Below the pieces are notes generated by a model. It saw only the letters and a program-made list of their open reading frames with translations. It was not told the DNA's origin and searched no databases. From contig DATKLX010000082.1 of NCBI GenBank assembly GCA_035542155.1, forward strand, positions 1 to 14,129: DNA of 14,129 nucleotides. The letters run 5' to 3'. Made by a program: the position numbers and the translations under genes. Below, one piece after another: positions 5,909 to 13,097 of this stretch. Every line of letters begins with the position of its first letter. The stretch's first letter is position 1. This DNA is from DATKLX01 sp035542155. GTDB lineage: Bacteria; Chloroflexota; Anaerolineae; Anaerolineales; Anaerolineaceae.

Positions 5909-6847
5909 ATGAACCTGCCCAGCCAGTATCCTCCTCCCCGCCGCGACGGCCTGATCTTTCAGATTGGCCTGAGCCTGATTTTATTGGCCGCGGGAAGTTA
6001 CTGCATGTTCCAGGCCACAATCGCCAGGATCGGCGGGCCGTTCCTGATCTACCTGGTCCTGGCGCTGCTCTTTTTCGCCCCGGTTCCGGTCCTGCTCTAC
6101 CGGGCTTACTCGTTGATCGGAGCAACCTACGTATTGGAGCGCGATGGACTGCGCCTGCACTGGGGACTGCGCTCCGAAGATATCCCCCTCCCAGAAATCG
6201 AATGGGTTCGCCTGGCGAGCGACCTGCCTTCGCTGTACGTATCTCAGGGCCGCTCGCGGCCGAAAACGATTCCTCTCCCGTTGGTCCATTGGCCCGGGGC
6301 GCTGAACGGGACGCGCAATGTCGAAGGTCTGGGACCGATTGAGTTTATCGCTTCCAGCCAGCGAGGATTGATCCTGGTGGCCACGCCTCGCAGGATTTAC
6401 GCCATTTCTCCCGCCCAGCCGGACGAATTTCTCAAGGCCTTCAACCGCATCACCGAGCTGGGCAGCCTATCGCCGCTGGCCTCCCGCTCGGTGTACCCCA
6501 CCTTCCTGCTGACCCGCGTCTGGACCGATGTGCTCGCCCGGGTGCTACTGGCTGCCGACTTTTTTCTCGCCCTGGCGCTCCTCTTCTGGGTCATCCTGGT
6601 CATCCCCACCCGTCCCGCGATCTCCCTGGGCTTTACTCCCGGCGGGCTTCCCGGGGAGTCTGGCCCGGTGGAGCGCCTCCTGCTTCTGCCGGTGTTGGAT
6701 GGGCTGGCCTTCCTGGCCTCATTCCTGGCCGGTTTATATTTCTATCGGCGTCCCGACCAGAAACTGATCGCCTATTTCGTCTGGGCCGGTAACCTCCTCG
6801 CGGCAGTTTTGCTGCTGGCAGGCGTCTTTTTCATCACCCTCTCCTGA
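5909..6847 (+). CDS. Membrane protein with bacterial PH-like domain
   Basis: A 312-residue membrane protein of unknown role. Two hydrophobic helices (about 15-37 and 44-66) precede a soluble beta-rich segment (about 72-178). That segment has the layout of a bacterial pleckstrin-homology (bPH) domain: YVLERDGLRLHWGLRSEDIPLPEIEWV-type strands, then GLGPIEFIASSQRGLILVAT, and an acidic AQPDEFLKAF end. Three further hydrophobic helices follow (about 207-233, 255-279, 285-310). The bPH assignment rests on pattern recognition. The ATG at 5909 has no clear Shine-Dalgarno, so the exact start is uncertain; the gap from the aminotransferase stop is 47 bases. The next gene starts two bases after this stop, so translation of the two is probably coupled and their products may cooperate at the membrane. 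Confidence 0.8.
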   Translation: MNLPSQYPPPRRDGLIFQIGLSLILLAAGSYCMFQATIARIGGPFLIYLVLALLFFAPVPVLLYRAYSLIGATYVLERDGLRLHWGLRSEDIPLPEIEWVRLASDLPSLYVSQGRSRPKTIPLPLVHWPGALNGTRNVEGLGPIEFIASSQRGLILVATPRRIYAISPAQPDEFLKAFNRITELGSLSPLASRSVYPTFLLTRVWTDVLARVLLAADFFLALALLFWVILVIPTRPAISLGFTPGGLPGESGPVERLLLLPVLDGLAFLASFLAGLYFYRRPDQKLIAYFVWAGNLLAAVLLLAGVFFITLS

Positions 6848-6849
6848 GC

Positions 6850-8205
6850 ATGTTCGCCTCTCCCGCTCTGAACCTGGTCCTTGGACTGTTGCTCGCCAGC
6901 GGGGTGGCATATGCGGCCTACCGCACCCGCACCCTTTCGGTCAGCGGGGCGATTGCGGCCGCTGCGGAAGGAACGTTCATCTTTGGCTTTGGCGGTCTGG
7001 TCGGAGCAGCCCTGCTCCTCGCCTTTTTTATTTCCTCGAGCGCGCTATCCCGGGCGTTCACCCGCCGAAAGGCTCGCTTCGCGGAGAAATTTTCGAAAGG
7101 CGCACAGCGTGACGCCAGTCAGGTGCTGGCTAACGGCGGCCTGGCGGCAGGTTTCACGATCCTCCACGGCCTTTTCCCGGGGCAAAGCTGGCCCTGGATT
7201 GGCTTCGCTGGCAGCCTGGCTGCCGTCACCGCGGATACCTGGGCCACTGAGCTGGGCGTGCTGAGCCGCACGCCGCCCCGCCTGATCACCACCGGCCGGG
7301 CGGCTGAGCCGGGCGATTCCGGGGCGGTTAGCCTGGCAGGGATTCTGGCTGCCCTGGGCGGTGCGGCGCTGATCGCCCTGCTGGCCTGCCTGCTCTACCC
7401 CCTCGCTCCAGATGGCGTCCAGTTCCAGGGTCCAGTCCTTCTGTTCTTTGCTATAATCTCTCTAAGCGGGGTCGCTGGGTCACTGTTGGACTCATTCCTG
7501 GGGGCTACCGTTCAGGCCATCTACTACTGCCCTTCTTGCGACAAAGAAACCGAGCGCCATCCCCTGCATTCGTGTGGCACGCCGGCCACGCTCAAACGCG
7601 GTTGGACCTGGCTGAATAACGATTGGGTCAACGCTGCCTGTTCGTTGTGCGGTGCCGGACTGGCGCTGGCTGTTCTCCTGGCCATCCCGGGCTGGGTTTC
7701 GCCGGCCCAGATAGAGGCAATCACAGATCAAGGAGGGAGTTCTATGTCATTTCCGATCTTCAGCACCTCTTTTGAAGAAGGGGGAGCAATCCCTCCTCAA
7801 TTTACCTGCACAGGCGAAAACCGCTCGCCCAATCTCTCCTGGCGAGACCTACCGGCCGGCACCCACAGCCTGGCGCTCATCACCGAGGATACCGATGCGC
7901 CGGGGGGAACATTTATCCACTGGGTGCTGTATAACCTCCCGCCAACCCTGGTCCTTCTGCCAGAAGGATTGGGAAAAGATGCGCCGCTCCCTAACGGGGC
8001 CACCCAGGGGCTCAACGACTTTCGCAGGCGTGGTTACGACGGCCCCTGCCCACCCCCGGGGCCGACCCACCGCTATTATTTCATTCTATTCGCGCTGGAT
8101 TCGGCGCCCACCCTGCCGCTTGACCTGACCGCGGCGCAGCTTCGCAAGGCCATGAAGGGCCACATTCTTGCCGAAGCCAACTGGGTAGGTAAATTTGCCC
8201 GCTAG
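6850..8205 (+). CDS. DUF92 membrane protein read in frame into a YbhB/YbcL (PEBP) domain
   Basis: One uninterrupted frame of 451 codons holds two families. Residues 1-285 form a polytopic DUF92 protein (TIGR00297 type; the plant relative VTE6 acts in phytyl-phosphate metabolism), with QRDASQVLANGG (86-97), TADTWATELGVLSR (128-141), PRLITTG (143-149) and a Cys/His cluster CPSC-HPLHSCG (227-243). Residues 299-451 form a complete YbhB/YbcL phosphatidylethanolamine-binding-like protein: TSFEEGGAIPPQFTC, SPNLSW, EDTDAPGGTFIHWVLYNLP (346-364) and a GPCPPPGPTHRYYFILFALD core. The linker (286-298) is short. There is no stop between the halves, although a textbook ribosome site and ATG (7744) start the second. 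The whole reading frame may make a fusion, or two products, or a stop may have been lost. The ATG at 6850 has no Shine-Dalgarno and is probably coupled to the upstream stop. Confidence 0.8.
   Translation: MFASPALNLVLGLLLASGVAYAAYRTRTLSVSGAIAAAAEGTFIFGFGGLVGAALLLAFFISSSALSRAFTRRKARFAEKFSKGAQRDASQVLANGGLAAGFTILHGLFPGQSWPWIGFAGSLAAVTADTWATELGVLSRTPPRLITTGRAAEPGDSGAVSLAGILAALGGAALIALLACLLYPLAPDGVQFQGPVLLFFAIISLSGVAGSLLDSFLGATVQAIYYCPSCDKETERHPLHSCGTPATLKRGWTWLNNDWVNAACSLCGAGLALAVLLAIPGWVSPAQIEAITDQGGSSMSFPIFSTSFEEGGAIPPQFTCTGENRSPNLSWRDLPAGTHSLALITEDTDAPGGTFIHWVLYNLPPTLVLLPEGLGKDAPLPNGATQGLNDFRRRGYDGPCPPPGPTHRYYFILFALDSAPTLPLDLTAAQLRKAMKGHILAEANWVGKFAR
7449..7457 (+). promoter_or_regulatory. Perfect extended -10 motif inside the DUF92 coding region
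   Basis: TGCTATAAT at 7449-7457 is a perfect extended -10. It lies 287 bases before the internal PEBP start codon at 7744 and in the coding strand direction. No -35 match is present at 17 bases. It may drive separate transcription of the PEBP part, or be a chance result of codons for a hydrophobic FFAIIS stretch. Confidence 0.3.
7730..7746 (+). promoter_or_regulatory. Internal Shine-Dalgarno and ATG before the PEBP domain
   Basis: AAGGAGGG at 7730-7737 followed six bases later by ATG at 7744 is the strongest ribosome site in this part of the window. It lies exactly at the boundary between the DUF92 and PEBP families, in frame with the upstream gene. A TAG at 7712-7714 sits just ahead of it in the +1 frame. 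Confidence 0.7.
7744..8205 (+). CDS. YbhB/YbcL family Raf-kinase-inhibitor-like protein (possible separate product)
   Basis: Translation from the internal ATG gives 153 residues, close to the usual length of free-standing bacterial YbhB/YbcL proteins, and starts MSFPIFSTSFEEGGAIPPQF as they do. The ligand-site motif EDTDAPGG-HW and the GPCPP-G-HRY motif are intact. The family resembles eukaryotic PEBP/RKIP, but its bacterial role is not settled. This nested start is supported by the strong Shine-Dalgarno. Whether it is used instead of, or in addition to, the long fusion cannot be told from sequence. Confidence 0.5.
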   Translation: MSFPIFSTSFEEGGAIPPQFTCTGENRSPNLSWRDLPAGTHSLALITEDTDAPGGTFIHWVLYNLPPTLVLLPEGLGKDAPLPNGATQGLNDFRRRGYDGPCPPPGPTHRYYFILFALDSAPTLPLDLTAAQLRKAMKGHILAEANWVGKFAR

Positions 8206-8210
8206 CTAGC
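8201..8210. other. Palindrome carrying both stop codons of convergent genes
   Basis: GCTAGCTAGC is a perfect 10-bp palindrome. TAG at 8203-8205 ends the plus-strand DUF92-PEBP frame, and CTA at 8206-8208 is the TAG that ends moaA on the minus strand. The genes abut with no bases between them, so no conventional intrinsic terminator fits in the gap. Confidence 0.9.
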
Positions 8211-9186
8211 CCCCGATCTCGCTCATCACCCGGTCGGTAGCGAACACCCCTTCGGCCAACCCGTGGCCCCAGGGCTTGTACCAGATGCCGTCGAGAATGA
8301 TCTGGCGCAGCTCTTCCAGGCAGGCGCCAAGCCGCAGCGGGGTGAGCAGATCCACCTCATTGTCGCGTAGCAGGCAGAGGCGCAGCCGTCCATCCGCCGT
8401 CAGCCGCGCCCGCGTGCAGGCCGCGCAAAAGGGCGCGGTGACCGAGGAGATAAAGCCCACCTCCCCCGCTCCGCCAGGTAGGCGGTAGATCTGGGCTTCG
8501 CCGTCCAGCTCGCCGTTGTTGGTCAATTCGAGCGGGCCTAATTCCGCGGCGATCCGCTCGCGCATTTCCTCTGCGGTGACCACCTGTTTCTGCTGGATCT
8601 CGGTCGCCCCCGCGAACGGCATCATCTCGATAAAGCGCATCTGCCACGGCCTGTCCAGGGTCAGGCGGGCCAGGGGGACCACGTCGTTCTCGTTATACCC
8701 GCGGACCACCACCGCGTTCAGCTTGACCGGCGCCAGCCCGGCCGCCTCGGCGGCGAGAATGCCCTCCCAGACCTGGTCTAGCGATCCCCAGCGAGTGACG
8801 CGCTTGAACCGGGCCGGGTCGAGCGTGTCGATGCTGATGTTTACCCGCTGCAATCCTGCCTCGGCCAGGGGCCGGGCCAGTTTGCCTAACAACACTCCGT
8901 TCGTGGTCATGCTCAACGAGCGCACCCCTGGCGTGGCCGCGATCCCGCGTACCAGGTCGACGATGTGCGCGCGAACGGTCGGCTCCCCGCCGGTCAGGCG
9001 CAGCTTATCGAAGCCCAGGCTGGCAAAGAGGCGCACCAGCAGGAGGACTTCATCGTCCTGCATCATTTCCGCGTTGGGGCGAAAGGTCATGTCCTCGGGC
9101 ATGCAGTAGACGCAGCGCAGGTTGCAGTGGTCCGTGAGGCTGATCCGCAGGTAATGAATTTTCCGTCCAAAACGATCCAGTGCCAT
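8206..9186 (-). CDS. moaA: GTP 3',8-cyclase MoaA
   Basis: A 326-residue radical-SAM enzyme that, in molybdenum cofactor synthesis, converts GTP to 3',8-cyclo-GTP, which MoaC then turns into cyclic pyranopterin monophosphate. Seen directly: the N-terminal cluster motif CNLRCVYC (C21, C25, C28) for the SAM-binding 4Fe-4S cluster; LRLTGGEPTVR (62-72); STTNG-like SMTTNGV (92-98); NISIDTLDPARF (116-127); the C-terminal second-cluster cysteines C254, C257 and C271 in the CxxC-x13-C pattern; and the terminal Gly-Gly pair that is required in this family. All key residues are present and the length is normal. It has its own strong promoter on the minus strand. No other mo-cofactor gene lies in the window. 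The start has a modest GGTGA ribosome site. Confidence 0.97.
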   Translation of the reverse strand: MALDRFGRKIHYLRISLTDHCNLRCVYCMPEDMTFRPNAEMMQDDEVLLLVRLFASLGFDKLRLTGGEPTVRAHIVDLVRGIAATPGVRSLSMTTNGVLLGKLARPLAEAGLQRVNISIDTLDPARFKRVTRWGSLDQVWEGILAAEAAGLAPVKLNAVVVRGYNENDVVPLARLTLDRPWQMRFIEMMPFAGATEIQQKQVVTAEEMRERIAAELGPLELTNNGELDGEAQIYRLPGGAGEVGFISSVTAPFCAACTRARLTADGRLRLCLLRDNEVDLLTPLRLGACLEELRQIILDGIWYKPWGHGLAEGVFATDRVMSEIGG

Positions 9187-9223
9187 TCTTTCACCGATAA
9201 TATTTGTGAATTTTGTCTTAATT

Positions 9224-9252
9224 ATTATAGCAAGAATGTTCCCACCTTACAA
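9224..9252 (-). promoter_or_regulatory. Strong promoter for moaA
   Basis: On the minus strand, TTGTAA (9252-9247) serves as -35 with a 17-base spacer to TATAAT (9229-9224), which is preceded by TG one base away (TGCTATAAT, 9232-9224). Transcription should begin near 9217, leaving a leader of about 31 bases before the ATG at 9186. It is the best-formed promoter in the window. Confidence 0.7.
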
Positions 9253-9293
9253 GGCGGCGTGAAGAATTGAGATTAACAAACACAATTCCCGTC

Positions 9294-9941
9294 CTAACAT
9301 TCAAAAGCTAGAACTGTGGCGAGTTTTTTGGCCCAGGCCGCGACCGCCGCTGCGGTCGTTTCGACTGGATCGTGGGTGGTATCCAGCAATTCGATCCGAT
9401 CATCTTCTCGATCCGCGGACTGTTTAAACCAGTCATTGAACTCTACCTGCGCGCGGATAAATTCTTCGGCGTGCGTTCCCCGCCATTCGGGGCGGGCTAC
9501 CAGCCGGCGGCGAAGCACCTCCTCTTCACAAGTTAGGGCAAGGTAGTGGACCCGCGAGAAATAGCGCCGCTCGACACAGGGCTCGATGTTCGCCGGAACG
9601 CCGGCTCCCGCGCCAAACAGCATCACCGGCCTGCCCGATTGGGCGATATTCTTGGCCACGCGCAGCCAGATCTCAAAAAAGCTGCGGTAGTTGTCCTCGG
9701 GGTTGTTGAACTCCGCCCGCCAGAGGATGTCCGAATCGAGGAGGACGAATTCGTCCAGGCGGCCCAGGAGTTTCTGAAGGATAGTGGTTTTCCCCGTCCC
9801 ACTCGCCCCGGAGACCACGAAGAGGGGAAGCTGCCGGAACAGGTGTTTGTACCCGCATTCCGGGCAGACCGCGAAAGGGCCTTTCGGATCGATGAGCTTA
9901 TCCGCGCGGTACAGGCCGCAGCGGTGGCAAATGTTCATCAT
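9294..9941 (-). CDS. P-loop kinase-like protein with N-terminal zinc ribbon
   Basis: A 215-residue cytosolic protein. Residues 5-29 carry two CxxC knuckles (C5/C8 and C26/C29), a probable zinc ribbon. A P-loop follows at 45-52 (GASGTGKT, with K51 and T52), then LLDSDILW (67-74), whose aspartates sit where nucleoside/nucleotide kinases and related AAA-type phosphotransferases bind substrate or magnesium. An Arg-rich LRRRLVARPEWRG segment (143-155) resembles a lid. The overall pattern fits the adenylate/shikimate-kinase-like P-loop group, but the substrate is unknown; a zinc ribbon on such a kinase is uncommon. The first of two adjacent ATGs (9941) is preferred because AGGGA lies eight bases before it. 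It lies upstream of moaA on the same strand, separated by 107 bases that contain moaA's own promoter. Confidence 0.8.
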   Translation of the reverse strand: MMNICHRCGLYRADKLIDPKGPFAVCPECGYKHLFRQLPLFVVSGASGTGKTTILQKLLGRLDEFVLLDSDILWRAEFNNPEDNYRSFFEIWLRVAKNIAQSGRPVMLFGAGAGVPANIEPCVERRYFSRVHYLALTCEEEVLRRRLVARPEWRGTHAEEFIRAQVEFNDWFKQSADREDDRIELLDTTHDPVETTAAAVAAWAKKLATVLAFEC

Positions 9942-9962
9942 GGATTAGGTCCCTGCTTGATC

Positions 9963-9971
9963 AATCTAGCA
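9963..9971 (-). promoter_or_regulatory. Possible extended -10 for the zinc-ribbon kinase gene
   Basis: On the minus strand TGCTAGATT (9971-9963) has the extended -10 form, with four of six matches to TATAAT. It would start transcription near 9956, about 15 bases before the ATG. No -35 is visible. Support comes mainly from sharing the TGCTA form with other promoters here. Confidence 0.35.
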
Positions 9972-10059
9972 GTCGGCTTTGGATGAGAGAGAAAAAGGAA
10001 CGCCAACCATTGGATTATATCCGCGCCTGTCACTGGTGAGAACAGATCCTGGACACCTG

Positions 10060-10091
10060 TGCTACAATCAACGAAATCTTTCAAACAGGAG
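10060..10091 (+). promoter_or_regulatory. Promoter and ribosome site of the ABC transporter operon
   Basis: TGCTACAAT at 10060-10068 is an extended -10 with one mismatch. Transcription should begin near 10075. AGGAG at 10087-10091 precedes the ATG at 10096 by four bases. The site argues against the longer frame that opens at 9979, which would place the promoter inside the coding region. Confidence 0.55.
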
Positions 10092-10095
10092 AACC

Positions 10096-10818
10096 ATGCA
10101 GGCGAGCGAAGCCGGGACCCCTGAACCTGAGAGCTTCATCCTCGCCCGCGGGCTGCGCAAGACGTTCCGGCGCGGCAGCGAGCAGGTCGAGGCCGTTCGT
10201 GGGGTAGATCTAGGTCTCCCAGTCGGAGTCTTCGCGGTGATTCTCGGTCCCAGCGGCGGGGGAAAATCGACCCTGCTGCACCTGCTGGGCGGGATCGAGC
10301 GCCCCACGGCGGGGGAGATTCGTATCGCGGGTGAGGCGTTGGAAAAGGCCGGCGAAGAAGAGCTGACCCGCTTTCGCCGCGACCACATCGGTTTTATCTT
10401 CCAGTTCTACAACCTGCTGCCCTCCCAAAGTGCAATGGACAATGTGGCCCTGCCGCTCCTGGCCAGAGGCACCCCCTGGCCGCTCGCCCGCCGCCGCGCC
10501 GCTGAGCTCCTCGAAAGGGTCGGCCTTTCGGCGCGATTGAAGCACCACCCGGCCGAGCTGAGCGGGGGCGAGCAGCAGCGCGTGGCGATCGCCCGCGCAG
10601 TGGTCGCCAGCCCGGACCTGGTCCTGGCTGATGAGCCCACCGGCGACCTGGATACCGCCACCACCGAAGAGATCCTCGCCCTGTTGAGCGATCTCAACCG
10701 CGACCTGGGAGTCACCCTGCTGGTCGCCACCCACAACCCGCGCATCGCTGATTTTGCCAGCCTGCGCTACGAAATGCGTGACGGCCTGCTCCACCAACAG
10801 GACGGTGCAGGGCCATGA
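10096..10818 (+). CDS. ABC transporter ATP-binding protein (LolD/MacB type)
   Basis: A 240-residue ATPase subunit that should power two FtsX-type permeases encoded next. All motifs are intact: Walker A GPSGGGKST (51-59), Q-loop in FIFQFYNLLPSQSAMDNV (Q103), signature LSGGEQQRVAIARA (155-168), Walker B LVLADEPTGDLD with catalytic E180, and switch histidine in ATHNP (H213). The NLLPSQSAMDNVALPLL stretch and the EPTGDLD wording are typical of the LolD/MacB/FtsE subgroup, which moves lipoproteins or peptides out of the membrane by mechanotransmission rather than through a channel. The ATG at 10096 is chosen because promoter and AGGAG lie just upstream. Its TGA overlaps the next ATG (ATGA), indicating translational coupling. 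Substrate unknown. Confidence 0.95.
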   Translation: MQASEAGTPEPESFILARGLRKTFRRGSEQVEAVRGVDLGLPVGVFAVILGPSGGGKSTLLHLLGGIERPTAGEIRIAGEALEKAGEEELTRFRRDHIGFIFQFYNLLPSQSAMDNVALPLLARGTPWPLARRRAAELLERVGLSARLKHHPAELSGGEQQRVAIARAVVASPDLVLADEPTGDLDTATTEEILALLSDLNRDLGVTLLVATHNPRIADFASLRYEMRDGLLHQQDGAGP

Positions 10819-11951
10819 ACCTGCCCGCTCTGGTTGCATTGCTCCTCAAAGACCTGGTGCACGACGCCAGCCGCTCGCTGCTGACTTTTTTCAACCTGGC
10901 CACGGTCATCCTAACGTTTTTCCTTCTCGCAGCGCTCTCTCAGGCGATCGCTTCTTTCGGGCGCCAGCCTCCGCGCACAAACCTGCTTCTCCTGATGAAC
11001 TGCCAGGCGATCGATCCGATGCAAAGCTATCTGACCGAGGCGGACCTGGAGCCGCTCCAACAGCTCGGCCCGGCGGTGGTCCAGCGCGTTTTCCCCGTCC
11101 TTTTTTACCACCTGCGCATCCACTCGGAGATCGTCCAGGTGCGCGCGGTTCCCAGGGAAGAGATCACCACCGCTTTCAACCTGACCCTGCTTGAAGGCGC
11201 CTTCCCCGCTGAAGGGCAGATCGCGGTCAGCGAAGGCGCCCGGGTCACCTACGGCTGGAAGACCGGCGACCGGCTGCCGGTCTACGGCAGCGAGTTCCCG
11301 ATCAGCGGGGTGGTCCGCGCGCCGGGGACCAAATTCATCTCGGTGTGGATGCCCCTGGAGACCGCTCGCGATCTATTCGAATCACCCGATCATTTCCAGA
11401 TCGGGGCAGCGGTGCTGGCCCCGGGAGCCGACCCCCAGGCCGCCAGGGCCATCCTCGAAGCCGATCCGCGGGTCAATACGCGCAACTCGGTATTTTTCGA
11501 GAGTAATCTGACCGACCGCTACGCTCAGGGGATGGGCGACCCGGCCCGCGCAAATCAACTGCTGGCCCTGGCGTCCCTGCTTGCGGTCACCTTTGGAGTG
11601 TACAACACGATCCGCTTGAGCCTGGAGGAGCGCGGGCTGGAGCTTGCCCTGCTGCGCGTCGTCGGGTTTACTCCCGGCCAGGTCGCCGGGTTCCTGGCCG
11701 CGCGAACAGCGCTGCTCACCGCCGCGGCCTACGCCGCCGGTTGGATCTGCGCCGCGTTCCTGCTGGACTGGTTCCAGGCCACCACGTCGATCATCCTCTA
11801 TGGGGTCAGTATGCCCCTGGAGATCAGCCCGCTGGTCGGCGCAGGTGGAGCGATTCTAACCCTGTGCTTCGCTCTGGTCGGAGTCTGGCTGTCCACCCGC
11901 CACCTGTCCGCCCGGCCGGTAGCCGCCGTTCTGCGCGAAGAGAGAGCATGA
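10815..11951 (+). CDS. FtsX-type ABC transporter permease (first of two)
   Basis: A 378-residue permease with the MacB/LolC plan: one membrane helix at about 24-46, a large external domain (about 47-240, MacB-periplasmic-core-like), then three membrane helices (about 245-267, 292-318, 338-360) forming the FtsX domain. The segment GVYNTIRLSLEERGLELALLRVVGFTPGQV (261-290) contains the cytoplasmic coupling helix typical of the family, and the Ala-Val-Leu-Arg-Glu ending is also typical. The start overlaps the ATPase stop and the stop overlaps the next start, both as ATGA, so the three proteins should be made in matched amounts. It probably pairs with the following permease as a heterodimer, as LolC and LolE do. 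Confidence 0.9.
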   Translation: MNLPALVALLLKDLVHDASRSLLTFFNLATVILTFFLLAALSQAIASFGRQPPRTNLLLLMNCQAIDPMQSYLTEADLEPLQQLGPAVVQRVFPVLFYHLRIHSEIVQVRAVPREEITTAFNLTLLEGAFPAEGQIAVSEGARVTYGWKTGDRLPVYGSEFPISGVVRAPGTKFISVWMPLETARDLFESPDHFQIGAAVLAPGADPQAARAILEADPRVNTRNSVFFESNLTDRYAQGMGDPARANQLLALASLLAVTFGVYNTIRLSLEERGLELALLRVVGFTPGQVAGFLAARTALLTAAAYAAGWICAAFLLDWFQATTSIILYGVSMPLEISPLVGAGGAILTLCFALVGVWLSTRHLSARPVAAVLREERA

Positions 11952-13066
11952 AGAGCCTGTTGGCCGCACTCGCCCTGCTTCGTGTCAGCCTCCAGGACCT
12001 GGCTGCGCGCTGGAAGTTAACGCTGGCGATGACTCTCGTGGTGGCTCTTTCCATCCTGATCTACCTGGTCGTGACCGTGTCGCAGAACGAGATCGGCAGT
12101 CTGATGACCCGCGTTCGACCGGATACCCTGGTCGTCCAACAAAACCGCGCCTTCGGCGAGATCTATGGCAGCCGTCTCTCTCCCGAGATCGGGAATCAAC
12201 TGAAAGGTCTGGGCATCCCTTCCCCCATCCCGGCCATCCACGAGATCGTCGGCGCGTCCATCGGGGAAGCCATTCTGCTGCGGGGTGTGGACCTGCCGAC
12301 CTATCTGAACAGCGAGCGGCCCTGGATTGTCGCCGGGAGAGCGCTCCAACCCGGGGACCCGCCTCGCCTGGCCCTGATCGGCGCGCGCCTGGCCGGGCTC
12401 AAGCGCTTGAGCCCTGGAGGATCGATCTCACTCCGCGGGCGCGATTTTCAGGTCGTGGGCATCTTCCGGCTGGACACCTACCTGGATAACGAGGCCTGGA
12501 TTTCCCTGCAAGATGCTCAGGCTCTGCTCAATCTGGGGAAAGATGTCTCTACCTACGAGATCCCGGATAATGGCGTCCTGCAGGAAGGGCAGACGCTGCC
12601 CGGCGGCCTGGTTGTGGCGCGCAAGGGCGAAAGCGGGAAAAATTTCGCCCGCCAGACGCTGGCCATTTTCACCTATCTCGGGCTGGCCGCCCGCGTTATG
12701 GCGCTCGCGGCGGCTTTCACGCTGACCAACGTCCTCTGGCGACTGGCGTACCTGCGCCGGCGCAGCCTCGGCATTCTGCGCAGCCTGGGGTTTGGCCGCT
12801 CGACGGTTGGGCTGTATTTGCTGGGACAGGCTTTTTCGATCGTCGTCTCCGGGTTTGTCGCCGGAATTCTGGGTTTTACGATTCTGCGCATTCTGGCTCT
12901 GAGCACCTTGAATGTTTTCGGCCTTAGCCTGAGCGCGCCCCCAGGCCCTTCGCTGGCCGGGAGCCTGGCGGCCTGGATCGCCCTGGTGGCGGTCGTCGGG
13001 GTCGCTCTGCCGGCCTTTTTAATCAGCCGGTCAAGCCTGGCCGGCCTTCTACTGTCCGAACCCTGA
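11948..13066 (+). CDS. FtsX-type ABC transporter permease (second of two)
   Basis: A 372-residue permease with the same plan as its neighbour: membrane helix at about 25-47, an external domain (about 48-240), and three helices (about 243-265, 288-315, 338-362). The coupling-helix region is LRRRSLGILRSLGFGRSTVG (269-288). The frame is open from 11741, but that part overlaps the preceding permease in another frame; the ATG at 11948 overlaps its stop as ATGA and gives a proper N-terminus. Identity to the partner seems low apart from the FtsX core, so the two have specialised roles. The lipoprotein gene begins 31 bases after the stop, so the operon probably extends to it. Confidence 0.9.
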   Translation: MKSLLAALALLRVSLQDLAARWKLTLAMTLVVALSILIYLVVTVSQNEIGSLMTRVRPDTLVVQQNRAFGEIYGSRLSPEIGNQLKGLGIPSPIPAIHEIVGASIGEAILLRGVDLPTYLNSERPWIVAGRALQPGDPPRLALIGARLAGLKRLSPGGSISLRGRDFQVVGIFRLDTYLDNEAWISLQDAQALLNLGKDVSTYEIPDNGVLQEGQTLPGGLVVARKGESGKNFARQTLAIFTYLGLAARVMALAAAFTLTNVLWRLAYLRRRSLGILRSLGFGRSTVGLYLLGQAFSIVVSGFVAGILGFTILRILALSTLNVFGLSLSAPPGPSLAGSLAAWIALVAVVGVALPAFLISRSSLAGLLLSEP

Positions 13067-13097
13067 CCATACCGCATTCTTACCTGGGAGGTGTGCC

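Noticed and set aside
5866..6342. Plus-strand frame overlapping the PH-like membrane protein
   Set aside because: Pro/Arg/Gly-rich shadow translation in another frame. The membrane-protein frame has clear helices and continues further.
8516..9109. Long plus-strand frame opposite moaA
   Set aside because: Shadow of a GC-rich real gene. Its Arg/Ser-rich translation has no recognisable motif and moaA is certain.
9979..10095. N-terminal extension of the ABC ATPase
   Set aside because: It would include the extended -10 at 10060 and the AGGAG at 10087. The ATG at 10096 fits both and the family length.
11741..11947. N-terminal extension of the second permease
   Set aside because: It overlaps about 200 bases of the first permease in another frame. 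The ATGA overlap at 11948 is the obvious start.
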